Positions 10,602 through 24,103 of a stretch of 64,000 nucleotides of DNA are shown piece after piece. Below the pieces are notes generated by a model. It did not search any database and was not told the origin of the DNA. It saw nothing but the letters and a program-made list of their open reading frames with translations. Numbering within the stretch: the first letter of the stretch is position 1; every line of letters begins with the position of its first letter. Made by a program: the position numbers and the translations under genes. Source of the stretch: Bromus sterilis (lineage: Eukaryota > Streptophyta > Magnoliopsida > Poales > Poaceae); NCBI GenBank assembly GCA_950022295.1, contig OX465597.1, forward strand, positions 59,817,016-59,881,015, given 5' to 3'.

Positions 10602-12719
10602 TAGGGCACCATCCAAATCCGTAAAGACAACACCATTTGAAGAATGGCATGGCACTAAACCTGAGTTGTCTCACCTGAAGATTTGGGGTTGTGAGGCTTA
10701 TGTTAGGAAACTACAGCCTGACAAACTTGAATCCAAGGCGGATAAGTGCATCTTTGTGGGCTATCCCAAGGAAACTTGTGGGTACACCTTCTACAACAAG
10801 TCTGACAGCAAAACGTTTGTTGCCAAGACGGGACACTTTCTTGAGAAGGAGTTTCTCGCGAAAGAGTTGAGTGGGAGGAAAATAGACCTCGATGAAGTAA
10901 CTGACCAATCACTCCAATTGGATGAAATGGCTACGGAATTTGTTCTGGAACCATCTTCCACAGTGGGAGTTGAAGAGAATGGCCAGAACGACATTCATAA
11001 CGATCATGACATTCACGATGATCATGATGAGAATGAAGAGGAACCTTTTATGCCCCGTAGGTCATCAAGAGTCCGTCAACCTACTGAGTTTTACGGACAG
11101 CTTGTGAATGCAATCTCGGCTGTTGAGTCAGATGAACCTACGAGTTACAAAGAAGCAATGGAGGGACCCGAGTCCGAGAAATGGCTTGAAGCCATGAAAT
11201 CCGAAATAGACTCCATGTACACCAACAAAGTATGGACTTTGGTGGATATTCCCGAGGACCGCAAGGCCGTCGAGAATAAATGGATTTTCAAGAAAAAGAC
11301 TGACGCAGACGGAAACGTATCTGTCTACAAAGCTCGACTTGTCGCGAAGGGTTTCCGACAAGTTCAAGGAGTTGACTACGAGGAGACATTCTCTCCTGTA
11401 GCGATGATAAAGTCTATTCGGATCCTACTAGCAATAGCTGCATATCATGATTACGAGATATGGCAGATGGATGTGAAAACTGCATTCCTAAATGGCAACA
11501 TTGAGGAAGAGTTGTATATGATGCAACCAGAGGGGTTTGTCGATCCAAGGAATACTGGTAAGGTTTGCAAGCTTCAACGGTCCATCTATGGGTTGAAGCA
11601 AGCATCTCGGAGCTGGAATCTTCGATTTGACGAGGTCATTAAAGCTTTTGGATTTGTCCAAAACGTCGAAGAGTTCTGCGTCTATAAGAAACTGAGTGGG
11701 AGCTCTGTAGCATTCCTTGTGTTATATGTAGATGACATATTGCTAATAGGGAACGATAAGAAATTCTTAGAGGAAGTGAAGGAATATCTGAATGGACAAT
11801 TTTCCATAAAGGACCTAGGTGAAGCTGCGTACATACTGGGGATTAAGATCTATAGAGATAGACCTAATCAGAGGTTGGCCTTGAGTCAGAATACTTATAT
11901 TGACAAGATTTTGAAAAGGTTCAAAATGGATGACTCCAAGAGAGGTCTCTTGCCAGTCATAAAAGGTGTCAAACTAAGCGTGACTCAATGCCCGACCACA
12001 GCTAAAGAGAAAGAGGAGATGTCCTCAAAGCCCTATGCCTCAGCCATAGGTTCTCTCATGTATGCTATGTTATGTACCAGACCGGATTTAGCGCTGGCCA
12101 TTAGTATGAATAATCGCTACCAGAGTAATCCGGGAATGGCCCATTGGACAGCAGTGAAGAACATCCTTAAGTACTTGAGAAGAACCAAGGATCTCTTTCT
12201 TGTTTATGGAGGAGTTGATGAGGAGCTCACCGTAAAGGGTTACGTTGACGCAAGCCTCGGCTCAGACCTAGATGACTCGAAGTCCCAGACGGGATATGTT
12301 TTCATGTTGAACGGAGGCGCGATTAGCTGGAGGAGCGGCAAAAACAGTCAGTCGTCGCTCAATCTTCAATGGAGTCGGAGTATATTGCCGCTTGCGAAGC
12401 GTCAAACGAGGCGCTGTGGCTGAAGAAGTTCGTGATCGAGCTTGGCGTCTTTCCCAGTTGTACTGACCCCGTGGGAATCTTCTGCGACAACACGGGTGCC
12501 ATTGCTAACGCGAAGGAGCCAAGAACTCACTCTACAGCCAAGCACATCCTCCGAAAGTTCCATGTGATGCGAGACTACGTCAGGGATGGACACACTAGGA
12601 TTCACAAGATACATACAGATCTGAACGCAACAGACCCGATGACTAAACCTCTTCCACAGGGCAAGTTTGAAGAACACCGAGAGACCATTGGTGTTAGATA
12701 CATACCTGATGTAAACTAG
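10567..12719 (+). pseudogene. Copia copy 1: RT-RNaseH
   Basis: The frame is open from just after the shared +1 shift through the reverse transcriptase (YVDDILL) into RNase H. At 12340-12344 a run of five A replaces the three A of copy 2. That 2 bp gain shifts the frame just before the SSMESEY motif. The RNase H C-terminus then continues in another frame to the stop at 12719. Copy 3 has the same shift. Residue T in RNTGKV is unique to this copy (A in copies 2 and 3). Confidence 0.9.
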
Positions 12720-12739
12720 TGTAATTTGTACTCTAGTGC

Positions 12740-12749
12740 AAGTGGGAGA
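12740..12749 (+). other. Polypurine tract, copy 1
   Basis: AAGTGGGAGA ends 1 bp before the TGTTGG start of LTR1. It is the expected primer for plus-strand DNA synthesis. Confidence 0.85.
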
Positions 12750-12750
12750 C

Positions 12751-14463
12751 TGTTGGATATGTGCCCTAGAGACAAATTAATAAAGATATTTGTCACATAT
12801 CCGTTTTGTTCATAATACGTTTTATACTGTGCTATAACTGTATTACTTGGAAATACTAATACAGGTGTAGTATAAAACATGGTCCGTAGTTTAACTCGGG
12901 TAAACTATCTCATTGGGCAATTGATTGATCAAGCTTTCCTGATCATGGCGACACTTAAGTCCATTGACAATGAGGTCATATCATTAGGGGAATGATGTGA
13001 TGGACAGACACCCACCTAAAGTAATGCAATGTGATCGAGTCACATAGTTCAGCGTTGCTATGACTTTGTAACGTATGCCTTAGTCCTTAGACCGTAATGA
13101 TCATACGTAATCACGATCTATGAGGAGACTTTGATTTGTATCCCACCGCCTGACTGAAATATGCTGGCTATAACGGAGCACTTTGGGTATTCCGAAATAG
13201 ATGGTTGATGAGTATGTTAATAGATCAAAGCGGGATTTGTCCGTCCTTGTGACAGGACAGGTACTCTGGGCCCACTCGGTGATATTGCATCAACCCCTTG
13301 CAAGGACGTGACTAGGTCACAAGAGATGCAATGATCATGGACGAGAGAAGTTGTTTGTCATGAACGAGATGTGAACACGGTATGTGGGATACCGACGATC
13401 AAACCTCGAACAAACAAAGTACCGCAGAACAAAGGGATTACGTCGTATCGTTAACGGTTTCCAAAAGCGATCGAAGCTCATTCGATGGAAGCGCAGGGGC
13501 TGTCAAGGATTGTAACCAGGTCCAAATGACTAGTCATTGGTCCATGAGAAGAGTCTCGACCATGTCTGCTGTTTCCCGGACCGTTAGGGTGTTACACTTA
13601 AGGGCAATCGATGCATAGGACAGTTACGGGATCAATCGGTGAAATAGGAGAAATCACCGGAATAGTTCCGGAGGAGGATGGAATGGTTTCCGGACATTTT
13701 GAATAGTTCAAAATAAAGTTTAATTGTTTTAATAATGTTTTTATTATTTAATTATCTGAATTAAATATTTAAAACTTATTAAATAATTAAAATAATGGAA
13801 AAAAGGCTATATGGGCCTTAGAGGCCCATTAGGGGAGGAGGGGGTTCCCCCCCTTGGGCTTGGCGCCAAGGGGTGGGGCCCAACCCCCCCTTGGCCGGCG
13901 CACCCCTCCCCCCTTGGGGGTTTAGTCCCACATGGGGGAGGGAAGAGGGATCACACCCCCCTTGGCCTTTATATAGAGGGGTAGACCCCCCTTTTTCCAT
14001 ACAACAATTGATCTCCTTCTTCTTCCTTCTCCTTTTCCGGAAGTGGACTCCACTTGTTTGGAGTCTGCACCAGGATTGGAGTTCTCCACCATAAGGCAGG
14101 CCGTCGCTCTGCCGGAGTCGAGATCCGTAGCCGTCTTCTTTCCGCTGCTCGCCTGGTTCGGAGCCCGGGAGGAACATCGATTGTGCCGTACGTGTATAAT
14201 CTCTTCGAGGCACTACACCTGTGGTGCTGCTTCGTCGCTGGAGGTTTACCGGGAGTCATCCTCGCTGGTGGTGGTCTTCTACACGACAGGGAGGTCGTAG
14301 TTCTGAGTCTACGCCAACCACGTTCGTAAGAACGTTTCCCGCTTTCGGTCTTCAAAGGTATGAACACCGATTCCCTCCGTTACTTTACATCGCCATAGCA
14401 TAGATCTTGGGTTCGGGTACCGTAGGTGTGAAAAATTTGTGTTTTTTGCCCCGTATCCCTACA
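12751..14463 (+). repeat. Copia LTR1 (hybrid type)
   Basis: This 1713 bp LTR begins TGTTGGATAT and ends ATCCCTACA. A TATA box, TTTATATAGA, is at 13968-13977 after a C/G-rich stretch. Its last ~530 bp match LTR2 and differ from LTR3, while the first ~1180 bp match both apart from isolated substitutions. That is the pattern of an LTR made of a left part from a 3' LTR and a right part from a 5' LTR. Short ORFs on either strand inside it are not genes. Confidence 0.93.
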
Positions 14464-14464
14464 G

Positions 14465-14477
14465 TGGTATCATGAGC
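14465..14477 (+). other. Primer-binding site, copy 2
   Basis: TGGTATCATGAGC follows the LTR end by one base. It resembles the copia site TGGTATCAGAGC, complementary to the 3' end of initiator tRNA-Met, with an extra T. Confidence 0.85.
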
Positions 14478-15433
14478 TAGCTATGCGTAGATGTATTGTA
14501 CGGATAGAACACATCTAGAATGTGGGCATCGAATCTTCATTCGTTACCCTCCCACGTGTACTCATTCAGCATTGCGGCAATGTTTGATGAAGCGGCCCCC
14601 GACCGACCTTACGCGTTTACGCCAGACTGGTTCCACGCTTGACATATGGCTTGTACCATATAAAGTGGCTGGGGGGTGTCTGTCTCTCTGCATTAGCGAT
14701 GCGAAGATGTTTGCAACGGAGGGCCCCGACAGGGGTGTAATAGAGACGGATGGGAGACGGTGTTGTGGCTTGTTTTTCGCAGGATAGAAATCGGTTCTCT
14801 CTCTCAAAACCCCTAGCAGCCACGTAAAACTTGCACAAGCTAAAGTAGAAAGGCGTTTTAACTTTGCTTTGCATGAAGGGGGATCATAGGTTGTATGATT
14901 TAAAGTTTTACTTCCTGTTTTATGCTAGTATGCTAGATATATCGACGGTAGCACGAAACAGGACCATCTCTCACAATACCAACACTGTGTTCTCCCTTTT
15001 GATGGGCACCACCTGGAAGGTTCTCCCATATGGCTTGATGCTCCGTACATACCGGAGTTGTCCTACATATTCAACGGAGTTCGCATGAGGTTGGGTTCGG
15101 CGAGCCTGGCATATGCAGATATGGCCTTGCTGAACAGCTAACATCAAGGTTCGATTGGCAGGCTTGACGTATGTAGATGCGGGCCTGGAACACAGAAGAC
15201 CGAAAGGTCGAGCACGAGTCACATGCCTGATGTGATTGGCTTAGAGGCCTACCTGGTTCGCATACTGGGCCGTACATATCGGGGGAGGTATGGGGGCTGG
15301 GATTGTGTAATCACTTAGTTAAATTGAGAGGTGTTTATCTAAGTGGGAGCTTTCTAGAATTTTAAGATTAAATTGAAACTCCACATTATGAACAAAAGTC
15401 TAAATATGTATCGTTGTGAATCCAACCTTGTAG
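14478..15433 (+). other. Untranslated leader, copia copy 2
   Basis: About 950 bp lie between the primer-binding site and the gag ATG. It has no long plus-strand ORF. It presumably carries packaging and dimerisation signals, but none could be identified. The matching leader of copy 3 differs by about seven substitutions, more than the adjacent gag genes do. Confidence 0.7.
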
Positions 15434-16579
15434 ATGGCAGCACCTCGCCCCTCGTTCAACTTAGGATCATTCCTAGAGAAAGATAAGCTAAAAACAGATG
15501 GGACAAACTTCACCAACTGGTTCCGCACCCTGAGGATTCTCCTCGTTCCCCTCAAAATGGCATACGTACTAGAGAACGCACTAGGTGACGCACCAGCAGA
15601 TGATGCCAGTCAGGACGAGAAGAATGTCTATCTCTCCAAGACTGATGATTACAACCTTGTCCAGAGTGGCATGCTCTACTCCATGGAGGCTGAGCTGCAG
15701 AAACACTTTGAGAGGATGGGTGCATATGAGATTATCACCGACCTCAAGGCGGTCTTCGCACCTCAAGCCAGGGCTGAACGGTACGAGGCTTCTGAAGCCT
15801 TCTTCTCAGCAAAGATGGATGAGCACGGCAGCGTGAGTGAGCACGTGGTCAAAATGTCTGGCTACGTTCAGCGCTTGAATGCTCTGGAATGTCAGATTCC
15901 AGATGAACTTGCGGTTGATAGGGTGTTGCAGTCGCTTCCCCCTAGCTACAAAGGCTTTGTGCTGAACTACAACATGCAGGGGATGACCAAAACCCCTTCT
16001 GAGTTGTTCGCCATGCTAAAGAGCGCTGAGGTTGAGATCAAGAAGGAGCACGCCGTCTTCATGGTCAACAAGACCACTGACTTCAAGAAGTCAAGCAGAC
16101 GGGAGAAGGCCAGAAGAGGTGGCCCTAAGAGGGATGGCAAGTCAGTTGCCGCTCCTCCCAAGGCACCCAAGCCTAAACTCGGAGTGGAGTGCTTCTACTG
16201 CAAGGGTGAAGGTCACTGGAAGCGCAACTGTCCCAAGTACCTAAAGGACAAGAAGGCTGGCAAGGTCGCCAAGAGAGACAAAGGTATATTTGATATACAT
16301 ATTGTTGATCTTCTCTTGACAAGCGCTGGGAACACATCCTGGATATTTGATACAGGGTCTGTCGCTCATATTTCTAATTCCATTCAGGGACTAAGGAATA
16401 GGAGACGCTTGGTCAAGGATGAAGTGACGATGCGCGTGGGGAATGGCTGCCAGATTGAAGTCTTGGCGGTCGGCACGAAGCATCTTAGTGTCCCTTCGGG
16501 ATTGGTTTTAGTTCTGAATAAATGTTACTATGTACCCGCGTTGAGTGTGAACATCGTGAGTGGTTCTTGCTTGAAGTGA
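15434..16579 (+). pseudogene. Copia gag-protease, copy 2
   Basis: 381 residues from the ATG at 15434. Gag (residues 1 to about 250) begins MAAPRPSFNL and has the UBN2-type features of plant copia capsids. A CCHC zinc knuckle (C253, C256, H261, C266) binds RNA during packaging. The aspartic protease active site DTG is at 306-308. The frame is cut by a TGA at 16577-16579 in a context where CGA (Arg) is expected, and it stays open afterwards in the same frame. Copy 3 has the same nonsense codon, so the mutation predates the duplication. Read-through would be needed for any integrase. Confidence 0.92.
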
Positions 16580-17353
16580 GACCACTATTCTTTTAAGTCC
16601 GATACAATTGGTTGTTCGATTTATAAGGATGATATGTTTTATGTTCACGCACCGGAGTCGCATTGTTTATTCATACTTAATCTCGATGGTGACGTGAGTC
16701 ACGTTAACAATATTGAGGCCAAAAGATTGAAGAATAATGAAGATCACATGATGATGTGGCATTGCCGACTTGGTCATATTGGTGTAAAACGCATGGAGAA
16801 GCTCCATAAGGATGGACTTCTTGACTCATTGGATTTTGGATCCCTTGATACATGTGAACAATGCCTCATGGGCAAAATGACAAGGACTCCATTCAATGGT
16901 GTGATGGAGCGTGCGAATGTCTTATTGGGGATCATACACACGGATGTATGTGGACCCATGAACGTCCCCACTCGCAATGATCTTCGTTACTTCGTGACCT
17001 TTACTGATGACTTGAGTAGATATGGGTATATTTACTTGATGAAGCACAAGTCTGAAACCTTTGAAAAGTTCAAGGAATTTCAGAATGAGGTCGAAAATCA
17101 ACTCGGAAGGAAAATAATCAAGCACCTTCGATCGGATCGAGGTGGCGAGTATTTGAGTCACGAGTTTGGCAATCATCTGAAGTCTTGTGGCATAGTACCA
17201 CAGCTTACGCCGGCAGGCACACCTCAGAGAAACGGTGTAGTTGAGCGACGTAATCGAACCCTATTGGATAGTGTACGATCGATGATGTCTCATACTGATT
17301 TGCCTGTGTCATTCTGCGGGGTATGCATTAGAAACCGCCATTCATATTCTTAA
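16580..17353 (+). pseudogene. Copia integrase, copy 2
   Basis: It continues in frame after the TGA. An HHCC zinc domain is visible (WHCRLGH ... CEQCLMGK), then the catalytic core with HTDVCGPM, FTDDLSRYG and GTPQRNGVVERR, which carry the D, D and E residues. After LPVSF a one-base gain (TGCG at 17315-17318 instead of three bases) throws the frame off, and it stops at 17353. All three array copies have this shift. Confidence 0.92.
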
Positions 17354-19469
17354 TAGGGCACCATCCAAATCCGTAAAGACAACACCATTTGAAGAATGGC
17401 ATGGCACTAAACCTGAGTTGTCTCACCTGAAGATTTGGGGTTGTGAGGCTTATGTTAGGAAACTACAGCCTGACAAACTTGAATCCAAGGCGGATAAGTG
17501 CATCTTTGTGGGCTATCCCAAGGAAACTTGTGGGTACACCTTCTACAACAAGTCTGACAGCAAAACGTTTGTTGCCAAGACGGGACACTTTCTTGAGAAG
17601 GAGTTTCTCGCGAAAGAGTTGAGTGGGAGGAAAATAGACCTCGATGAAGTAACTGACCAATCACTCCAATTGGATGAAATGGCTACGGAATTTGTTCTGG
17701 AACCATCTTCCACAGTGGGAGTTGAAGAGAATGGCCAGAACGACATTCATAACGATCATGACATTCACGATGATCATGATGAGAATGAAGAGGAACCTTT
17801 TATGCCCCGTAGGTCATCAAGAGTCCGTCAACCTACTGAGTTTTACGGACAGCTTGTGAATGCAATCTCGGCTGTTGAGTCAGATGAACCTACGAGTTAC
17901 AAAGAAGCAATGGAGGGACCCGAGTCCGAGAAATGGCTTGAAGCCATGAAATCCGAAATAGACTCCATGTACACCAACAAAGTATGGACTTTGGTGGATA
18001 TTCCCGAGGACCGCAAGGCCGTCGAGAATAAATGGATTTTCAAGAAAAAGACTGACGCAGACGGAAACGTATCTGTCTACAAAGCTCGACTTGTCGCGAA
18101 GGGTTTCCGACAAGTTCAAGGAGTTGACTACGAGGAGACATTCTCTCCTGTAGCGATGATAAAGTCTATTCGGATCCTACTAGCAATAGCTGCATATCAT
18201 GATTACGAGATATGGCAGATGGATGTGAAAACTGCATTCCTAAATGGCAACATTGAGGAAGAGTTGTATATGATGCAACCAGAGGGGTTTGTCGATCCAA
18301 GGAATGCTGGTAAGGTTTGCAAGCTTCAACGGTCCATCTATGGGTTGAAGCAAGCATCTCGGAGCTGGAATCTTCGATTTGACGAGGTCATTAAAGCTTT
18401 TGGATTTGTCCAAAACGTCGAAGAGTTCTGCGTCTATAAGAAACTGAGTGGGAGCTCTGTAGCATTCCTTGTGTTATATGTAGATGACATATTGCTAATA
18501 GGGAACGATAAGAAATTCTTAGAGGAAGTGAAGGAATATCTGAATGGACAATTTTCCATAAAGGACCTAGGTGAAGCTGCGTACATACTGGGGATTAAGA
18601 TCTATAGAGATAGACCTAATCAGAGGTTGGCCTTGAGTCAGAATACTTATATTGACAAGATTTTGAAAAGGTTCAAAATGGATGACTCCAAGAGAGGTCT
18701 CTTGCCAGTCATAAAAGGTGTCAAACTAAGCGTGACTCAATGCCCGACCACAGCTAAAGAGAAAGAGGAGATGTCCTCAAAGCCCTATGCCTCAGCCATA
18801 GGTTCTCTCATGTATGCTATGTTATGTACCAGACCGGATTTAGCGCTGGCCATTAGTATGAATAATCGCTACCAGAGTAATCCGGGAATGGCCCATTGGA
18901 CAGCAGTGAAGAACATCCTTAAGTACTTGAGAAGAACCAAGGATCTCTTTCTTGTTTATGGAGGAGTTGATGAGGAGCTCACCGTAAAGGGTTACGTTGA
19001 CGCAAGCCTCGGCTCAGACCTAGATGACTCGAAGTCCCAGACGGGATATGTTTTCATGTTGAACGGAGGCGCGATTAGCTGGAGGAGCGGCAAACAGTCA
19101 GTCGTCGCTCAATCTTCAATGGAGTCGGAGTATATTGCCGCTTGCGAAGCGTCAAACGAGGCGCTGTGGCTGAAGAAGTTCGTGATCGAGCTTGGCGTCT
19201 TTCCCAGTTGTACTGACCCCGTGGGAATCTTCTGCGACAACACGGGTGCCATTGCTAACGCGAAGGAGCCAAGAACTCACTCTACAGCCAAGCACATCCT
19301 CCGAAAGTTCCATGTGATGCGAGACTACGTCAGGGATGGACACACTAGGATTCACAAGATACATACAGATCTGAACGCAGTAGACCCGATGACTAAACCT
19401 CTTCCACAGGGCAAGTTTGAAGAACACCGAGAGACCATTGGTGTTAGATACATACCTGATGTAAACTAG
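17319..19469 (+). pseudogene. Copia RT-RNaseH, copy 2 (best preserved)
   Basis: Open without interruption from the frameshift to the stop at 19469. Counting from the TTG at 17418, the RT motif YVDD is at about 354-357. The RNase H acidic residues are in YVDAS (about 528), SSMESEY (about 570) and the CDN motif (about 607). A linker near residues 108-126 is very rich in His and Asp. This is the only one of the three copies with an intact RNase H frame. It still cannot be made as a polyprotein because of the two breaks upstream. Confidence 0.92.
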
Positions 19470-19489
19470 TGTAATTTGTACTCTAGTGC

Positions 19490-19499
19490 AAGTGGGAGA
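19490..19499 (+). other. Polypurine tract, copy 2
   Basis: AAGTGGGAGA immediately precedes LTR2, as at the other two internal-LTR boundaries. Confidence 0.85.
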
Positions 19500-19500
19500 C

Positions 19501-21213
19501 TGTTGGATATGTGCCCTAGAGACAAATTAATAAAGATATTTGTCACATATCCGTTTTGTTCATAATACGTTTTATACTGTGCTATAACTGTATTACTTGG
19601 AAATACTAATACAGGTGTAGTATAAAACATGGTCCGTAGTTTAACTCGGGTAAACTATCTCATTGGGCAATTGATTGATCAAGCTTTCCTGATCATGGCG
19701 ACACTTAAGTCCATTGACAATGAGGTCATATCATTAGGGGAATGATGTGATGGACAGACACCCACCTAAAGTAATGCAATGTGATCGAGTCACATAGTTC
19801 AGCGTTGCTATGACTTTGTAACGTATGCCTTAGTCCTTAGACCGTAATGATCATACGTAATCACGATCTATGAGGAGACTTTGATTTGTATCCCACCGCC
19901 TGACTGAAATATGCTGGCTATAACGGAGCACTTTGGGTATTCCGAAATAGATGGTTGATGAGTATGTTAATAGATCAAAGCGGGATTTGTCAGTCCTTGT
20001 GACAGGACAGGTACTCTGGGCCCACTCGGTGATATTGCATCAACCCCTTGCAAGGACGTGACTAGGTCACAAGAGATGCAATGATCATGGACGAGAGAAG
20101 TTGTTTGTCATGAACGAGATGTGAACACGGTATGTGGGATACCGACGATCAAACCTCGAACAAACAAAGTACCGCAGAACAAAGGGATTACGTCGTATCG
20201 TTAACGGTTTCCAAAAGCGATCGAAGCTCATTCGATGGAAGCGCAGGGGCTGTCAAGGATTGTAACCAGGTCCAACTGACTAGTCATTGGTCCATGAGAA
20301 GAGTCTCGACCATGTCTGCTGTTTCCCGGACCGTTAGGGTGTTACACTTAAGGGCAATCGATGCATAGGACAGTTACGGGATCAATCGGTGAAATAGGAG
20401 AAATCACCGGAATAGTTCCGGAGGAGGACGGAATGGTTTCCGGACATTTTGAATAGTTCAAAATAAAGTTTAATTGTTTTAATAATGTTTTTATTATTTA
20501 ATTATCTGAATTAAATATTTAAAACTTATTAAATAATTAAAATAATGGAAAAAAGGCTATATGGGCCTTAGAGGCCCATTAGGGGAGGAGGGGGTTCCCC
20601 CCCTTGGGCTTGGCGCCAAGGGGTGGGGCCCAACCCCCCCTTGGCCGGCGCACCCCTCCCCCCTTGGGGGTTTAGTCCCACATGGGGGAGGGAAGAGGGA
20701 TCACACCCCCCTTGGCCTTTATATAGAGGGGTAGACCCCCCTTTTTCCATACAACAATTGATCTCCTTCTTCTTCCTTCTCCTTTTCCGGAAGTGGACTC
20801 CACTTGTTTGGAGTCTGCACCAGGATTGGAGTTCTCCACCATAAGGCAGGCCGTCGCTCTGCCGGAGTCGAGATCCGTAGCCGTCTTCTTTCCGCTGCTC
20901 GCCTGGTTCGGAGCCCGGGAGGAACATCGATTGTGCCGTACGTGTATAATCTCTTCGAGGCACTACACCTGTGGTGCTGCTTCGTCGCTGGAGGTTTACC
21001 GGGAGTCATCCTCGTTGGTGGTGGTCTTCTACACGACAGGGAGGTCGTAGTTCTGAGTCTACGCCAACCACGTTCGTAAGAACGTTTCCCGCTTTCGGTC
21101 TTCAAAGGTATGAACACCGATTCCCTCCGTTACTTTACATCGCCATAGCATAGATCTTGGGTTCGGGTACCGTAGGTGTGAAAAATTTGTGTTTTTTGCC
21201 CCGTATCCCTACA
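19501..21213 (+). repeat. Copia LTR2 (hybrid type)
   Basis: 1713 bp, nearly identical to LTR1. TATA box TTTATATAGA at 20718-20727. It shares the right-end variants of LTR1. At two left-half sites where LTR1 is unique (AACTGAC, GAGGACGG) it agrees with LTR3. A single unique base is seen in GTCAGTCC. Confidence 0.93.
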
Positions 21214-21214
21214 G

Positions 21215-22183
21215 TGGTATCATGAGCTAGCTATGCGTAGATGTATTGTACGGATAGAACACATCTAGGATGTGGGCATCGAATCTTCATTCGTTACCCT
21301 CCCACGTGTACTCATTCAGCATTGCGGCAATGTTTGATGAAGTGGCCCCCGACCGACCTTACGCGTTTACGCGAGACTGGTTCCACGCTTGTCATATGGC
21401 TTGTACCATATAAAGTGGCTGGGGGGTGTCTGTCTCTCTGCATTAGCGATGCGAAGATGTTTGCAACAGAGGGCCCCGACAGGGGTGTAATAGAGACGGA
21501 TGGGAGACGGTGTTGTGGCTTGTTTTTCGCAGGATAGAAATCGGTTCTCTCTCTCAAAACCCCTAGCAGCCACGTAAAACTTGCACAAGCTAAAGTAGAA
21601 AGGCGTTTTAACTTTGCTTTGCATGAAGGGGGATCATAGGTTGTATGATTTAAAGTTTTACTTCCTGTTTTATGCTAGTATGCTAGATATATCGACGGTA
21701 GCACGAAACAGGACCATCTCTCACAATACCAACACTGTGTTCTCCCTTTTGATGGGCACCACCTGGAAGGTTCTCCCATATGGCTTGATGCTCCGTACAT
21801 ACCGGAGTTGTCCTACATATTCAACGGAGTTCGCATGAGGTTGGGTTCGGCGAGCCTGGCATATGCAGATATGGCCTTGCTGAACAGCTAACATCAAGGT
21901 TCGATTGGCAGGCTTGACATATGTAGATGCAGGCCTGGAACACAGAAGACCGAAAGGTCGAGCACGAGTCACATGCCTGATGTGATTGGCTTAGAGGCCT
22001 ACCTGGTTCGCATACTGGGCCGTACATATCGGGGGAGGTATGGGGGCTGGGATTGTGTAATCACTTAGTTAAATTGAGAGGTGTTTATCTAAGTGGGAGC
22101 TTTCTAGAATTTTAAGATTAAATTGAAACTCCACATTATGAACAAAAGTCTAAATATGTATCGTTGTGAATCCAACCTTGTAG
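21215..22183 (+). other. Primer-binding site and leader, copia copy 3
   Basis: TGGTATCATGAGC at 21215-21227 is followed by about 955 bp of leader before the gag ATG. It matches the copy 2 leader apart from about seven scattered substitutions. Confidence 0.8.
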
Positions 22184-23329
22184 ATGGCAGCACCTCGCCC
22201 CTCGTTCAACTTAGGATCATTCCTAGAGAAAGATAAGCTAAAAACAGATGGGACAAACTTCACCAACTGGTTCCGCACCCTGAGGATTCTCCTCGTTCCC
22301 CTCAAAATGGCATACGTACTAGAGAACGCACTAGGTGACGCACCAGCAGATGATGCCAGTCAGGACGAGAAGAATGTCTATCTCTCCAAGACTGATGATT
22401 ACAACCTTGTCCAGAGTGGCATGCTCTACTCCATGGAGGCTGAGCTGCAGAAACACTTTGAGAGGATGGGTGCATATGAGATTATCACCGACCTCAAGGC
22501 GGTCTTCGCACCTCAAGCCAGGGCTGAACGGTACGAGGCTTCTGAAGCCTTCTTCTCAGCAAAGATGGATGAGCACGGCAGCGTGAGTGAGCACGTGGTC
22601 AAAATGTCTGGCTACGTTCAGCGCTTGAATGCTCTGGAATGTCAGATTCCAGATGAACTTGCGGTTGATAGGGTGTTGCAGTCGCTTCCCCCTAGCTACA
22701 AAGGCTTTGTGCTGAACTACAACATGCAGGGGATGACCAAAACCCCTTCTGAGTTGTTCGCCATGCTAAAGAGCGCTGAGGTTGAGATCAAGAAGGAGCA
22801 CGCCGTCTTCATGGTCAACAAGACCACTGACTTCAAGAAGTCAAGCAGACGGGAGAAGGCCAGAAGAGGTGGCCCTAAGAGGGATGGCAAGTCAGTTGCC
22901 GCTCCTCCCAAGGCACCCAAGCCTAAACTCGGAGTGGAGTGCTTCTACTGCAAGGGTGAAGGTCACTGGAAGCGCAACTGTCCCAAGTACCTAAAGGACA
23001 AGAAGGCTGGCAAGGTCGCCAAGAGAGACAAAGGTATATTTGATATACATATTGTTGATCTTCTCTTGACAAGCGCTGGGAACACATCCTGGATATTTGA
23101 TACAGGGTCTGTCGCTCATATTTCTAATTCCATTCAGGGACTAAGGAATAGGAGACGCTTGGTCAAGGATGAAGTGACGATGCGCGTGGGGAATGGCTGC
23201 CAGATTGAAGTCTTGGCGGTCGGCACGAAGCATCTTAGTGTCCCTTCGGGATTGGTTTTAGTTCTGAATAAATGTTACTATGTACCCGCGTTGAGTGTGA
23301 ACATCGTGAGTGGTTCTTGCTTGAAGTGA
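22184..23329 (+). pseudogene. Copia gag-protease, copy 3
   Basis: The translation is identical to copy 2 over all 381 residues, with the same CCHC knuckle, DTG site and terminal TGA nonsense codon. Identity here beside a diverged leader suggests recent duplication or gene conversion. Confidence 0.92.
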
Positions 23330-24103
23330 GACCACTATTCTTTTAAGTCCGATACAATTGGTTGTTCGATTTATAAGGATGATATGTTTTATGTTCACGC
23401 ACCGGAGTCGCATTGTTTATTCATACTTAATCTCGATGGTGACGTGAGTCACGTTAACAATATTGAGGCCAAAAGATTGAAGAATAATGAAGATCACATG
23501 ATGATGTGGCATTGCCGACTTGGTCATATTGGTGTAAAACGCATGGAGAAGCTCCATAAGGATGGACTTCTTGACTCATTGGATTTTGGATCCCTTGATA
23601 CATGTGAACAATGCCTCATGGGCAAAATGACAAGGACTCCATTCAATGGTGTGATGGAGCGTGCGAATGTCTTATTGGGGATCATACACACGGATGTATG
23701 TGGACCCATGAACGTCCCCACTCGCAATGATCTTCGTTACTTCGTGACCTTTACTGATGACTTGAGTAGATATGGGTATATTTACTTGATGAAGCACAAG
23801 TCTGAAACCTTTGAAAAGTTCAAGGAATTTCAGAATGAGGTCGAAAATCAACTCGGAAGGAAAATAATCAAGCACCTTCGATCGGATCGAGGTGGCGAGT
23901 ATTTGAGTCACGAGTTTGGCAATCATCTGAAGTCTTGTGGCATAGTACCACAGCTTACGCCGGCAGGCACACCTCAGAGAAACGGTGTAGTTGAGCGACG
24001 TAATCGAACCCTATTGGATAGTGTACGATCGATGATGTCTCATACTGATTTGCCTGTGTCATTCTGCGGGGTATGCATTAGAAACCGCCATTCATATTCT
24101 TAA
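23330..24103 (+). pseudogene. Copia integrase, copy 3
   Basis: Same protein as copy 2, from the in-frame TGA to the stop at 24103, with the same one-base gain at 24065-24068. HHCC and DDE residues are present. It lacks the variant residues seen in copy 1. Confidence 0.9.

Noticed and set aside
13818..14367. 131-132 residue minus-strand ORFs, repeated in each copia LTR
   Set aside because: They lie wholly inside the LTRs, antisense to the element, and follow GC bias; three copies only reflect LTR duplication.
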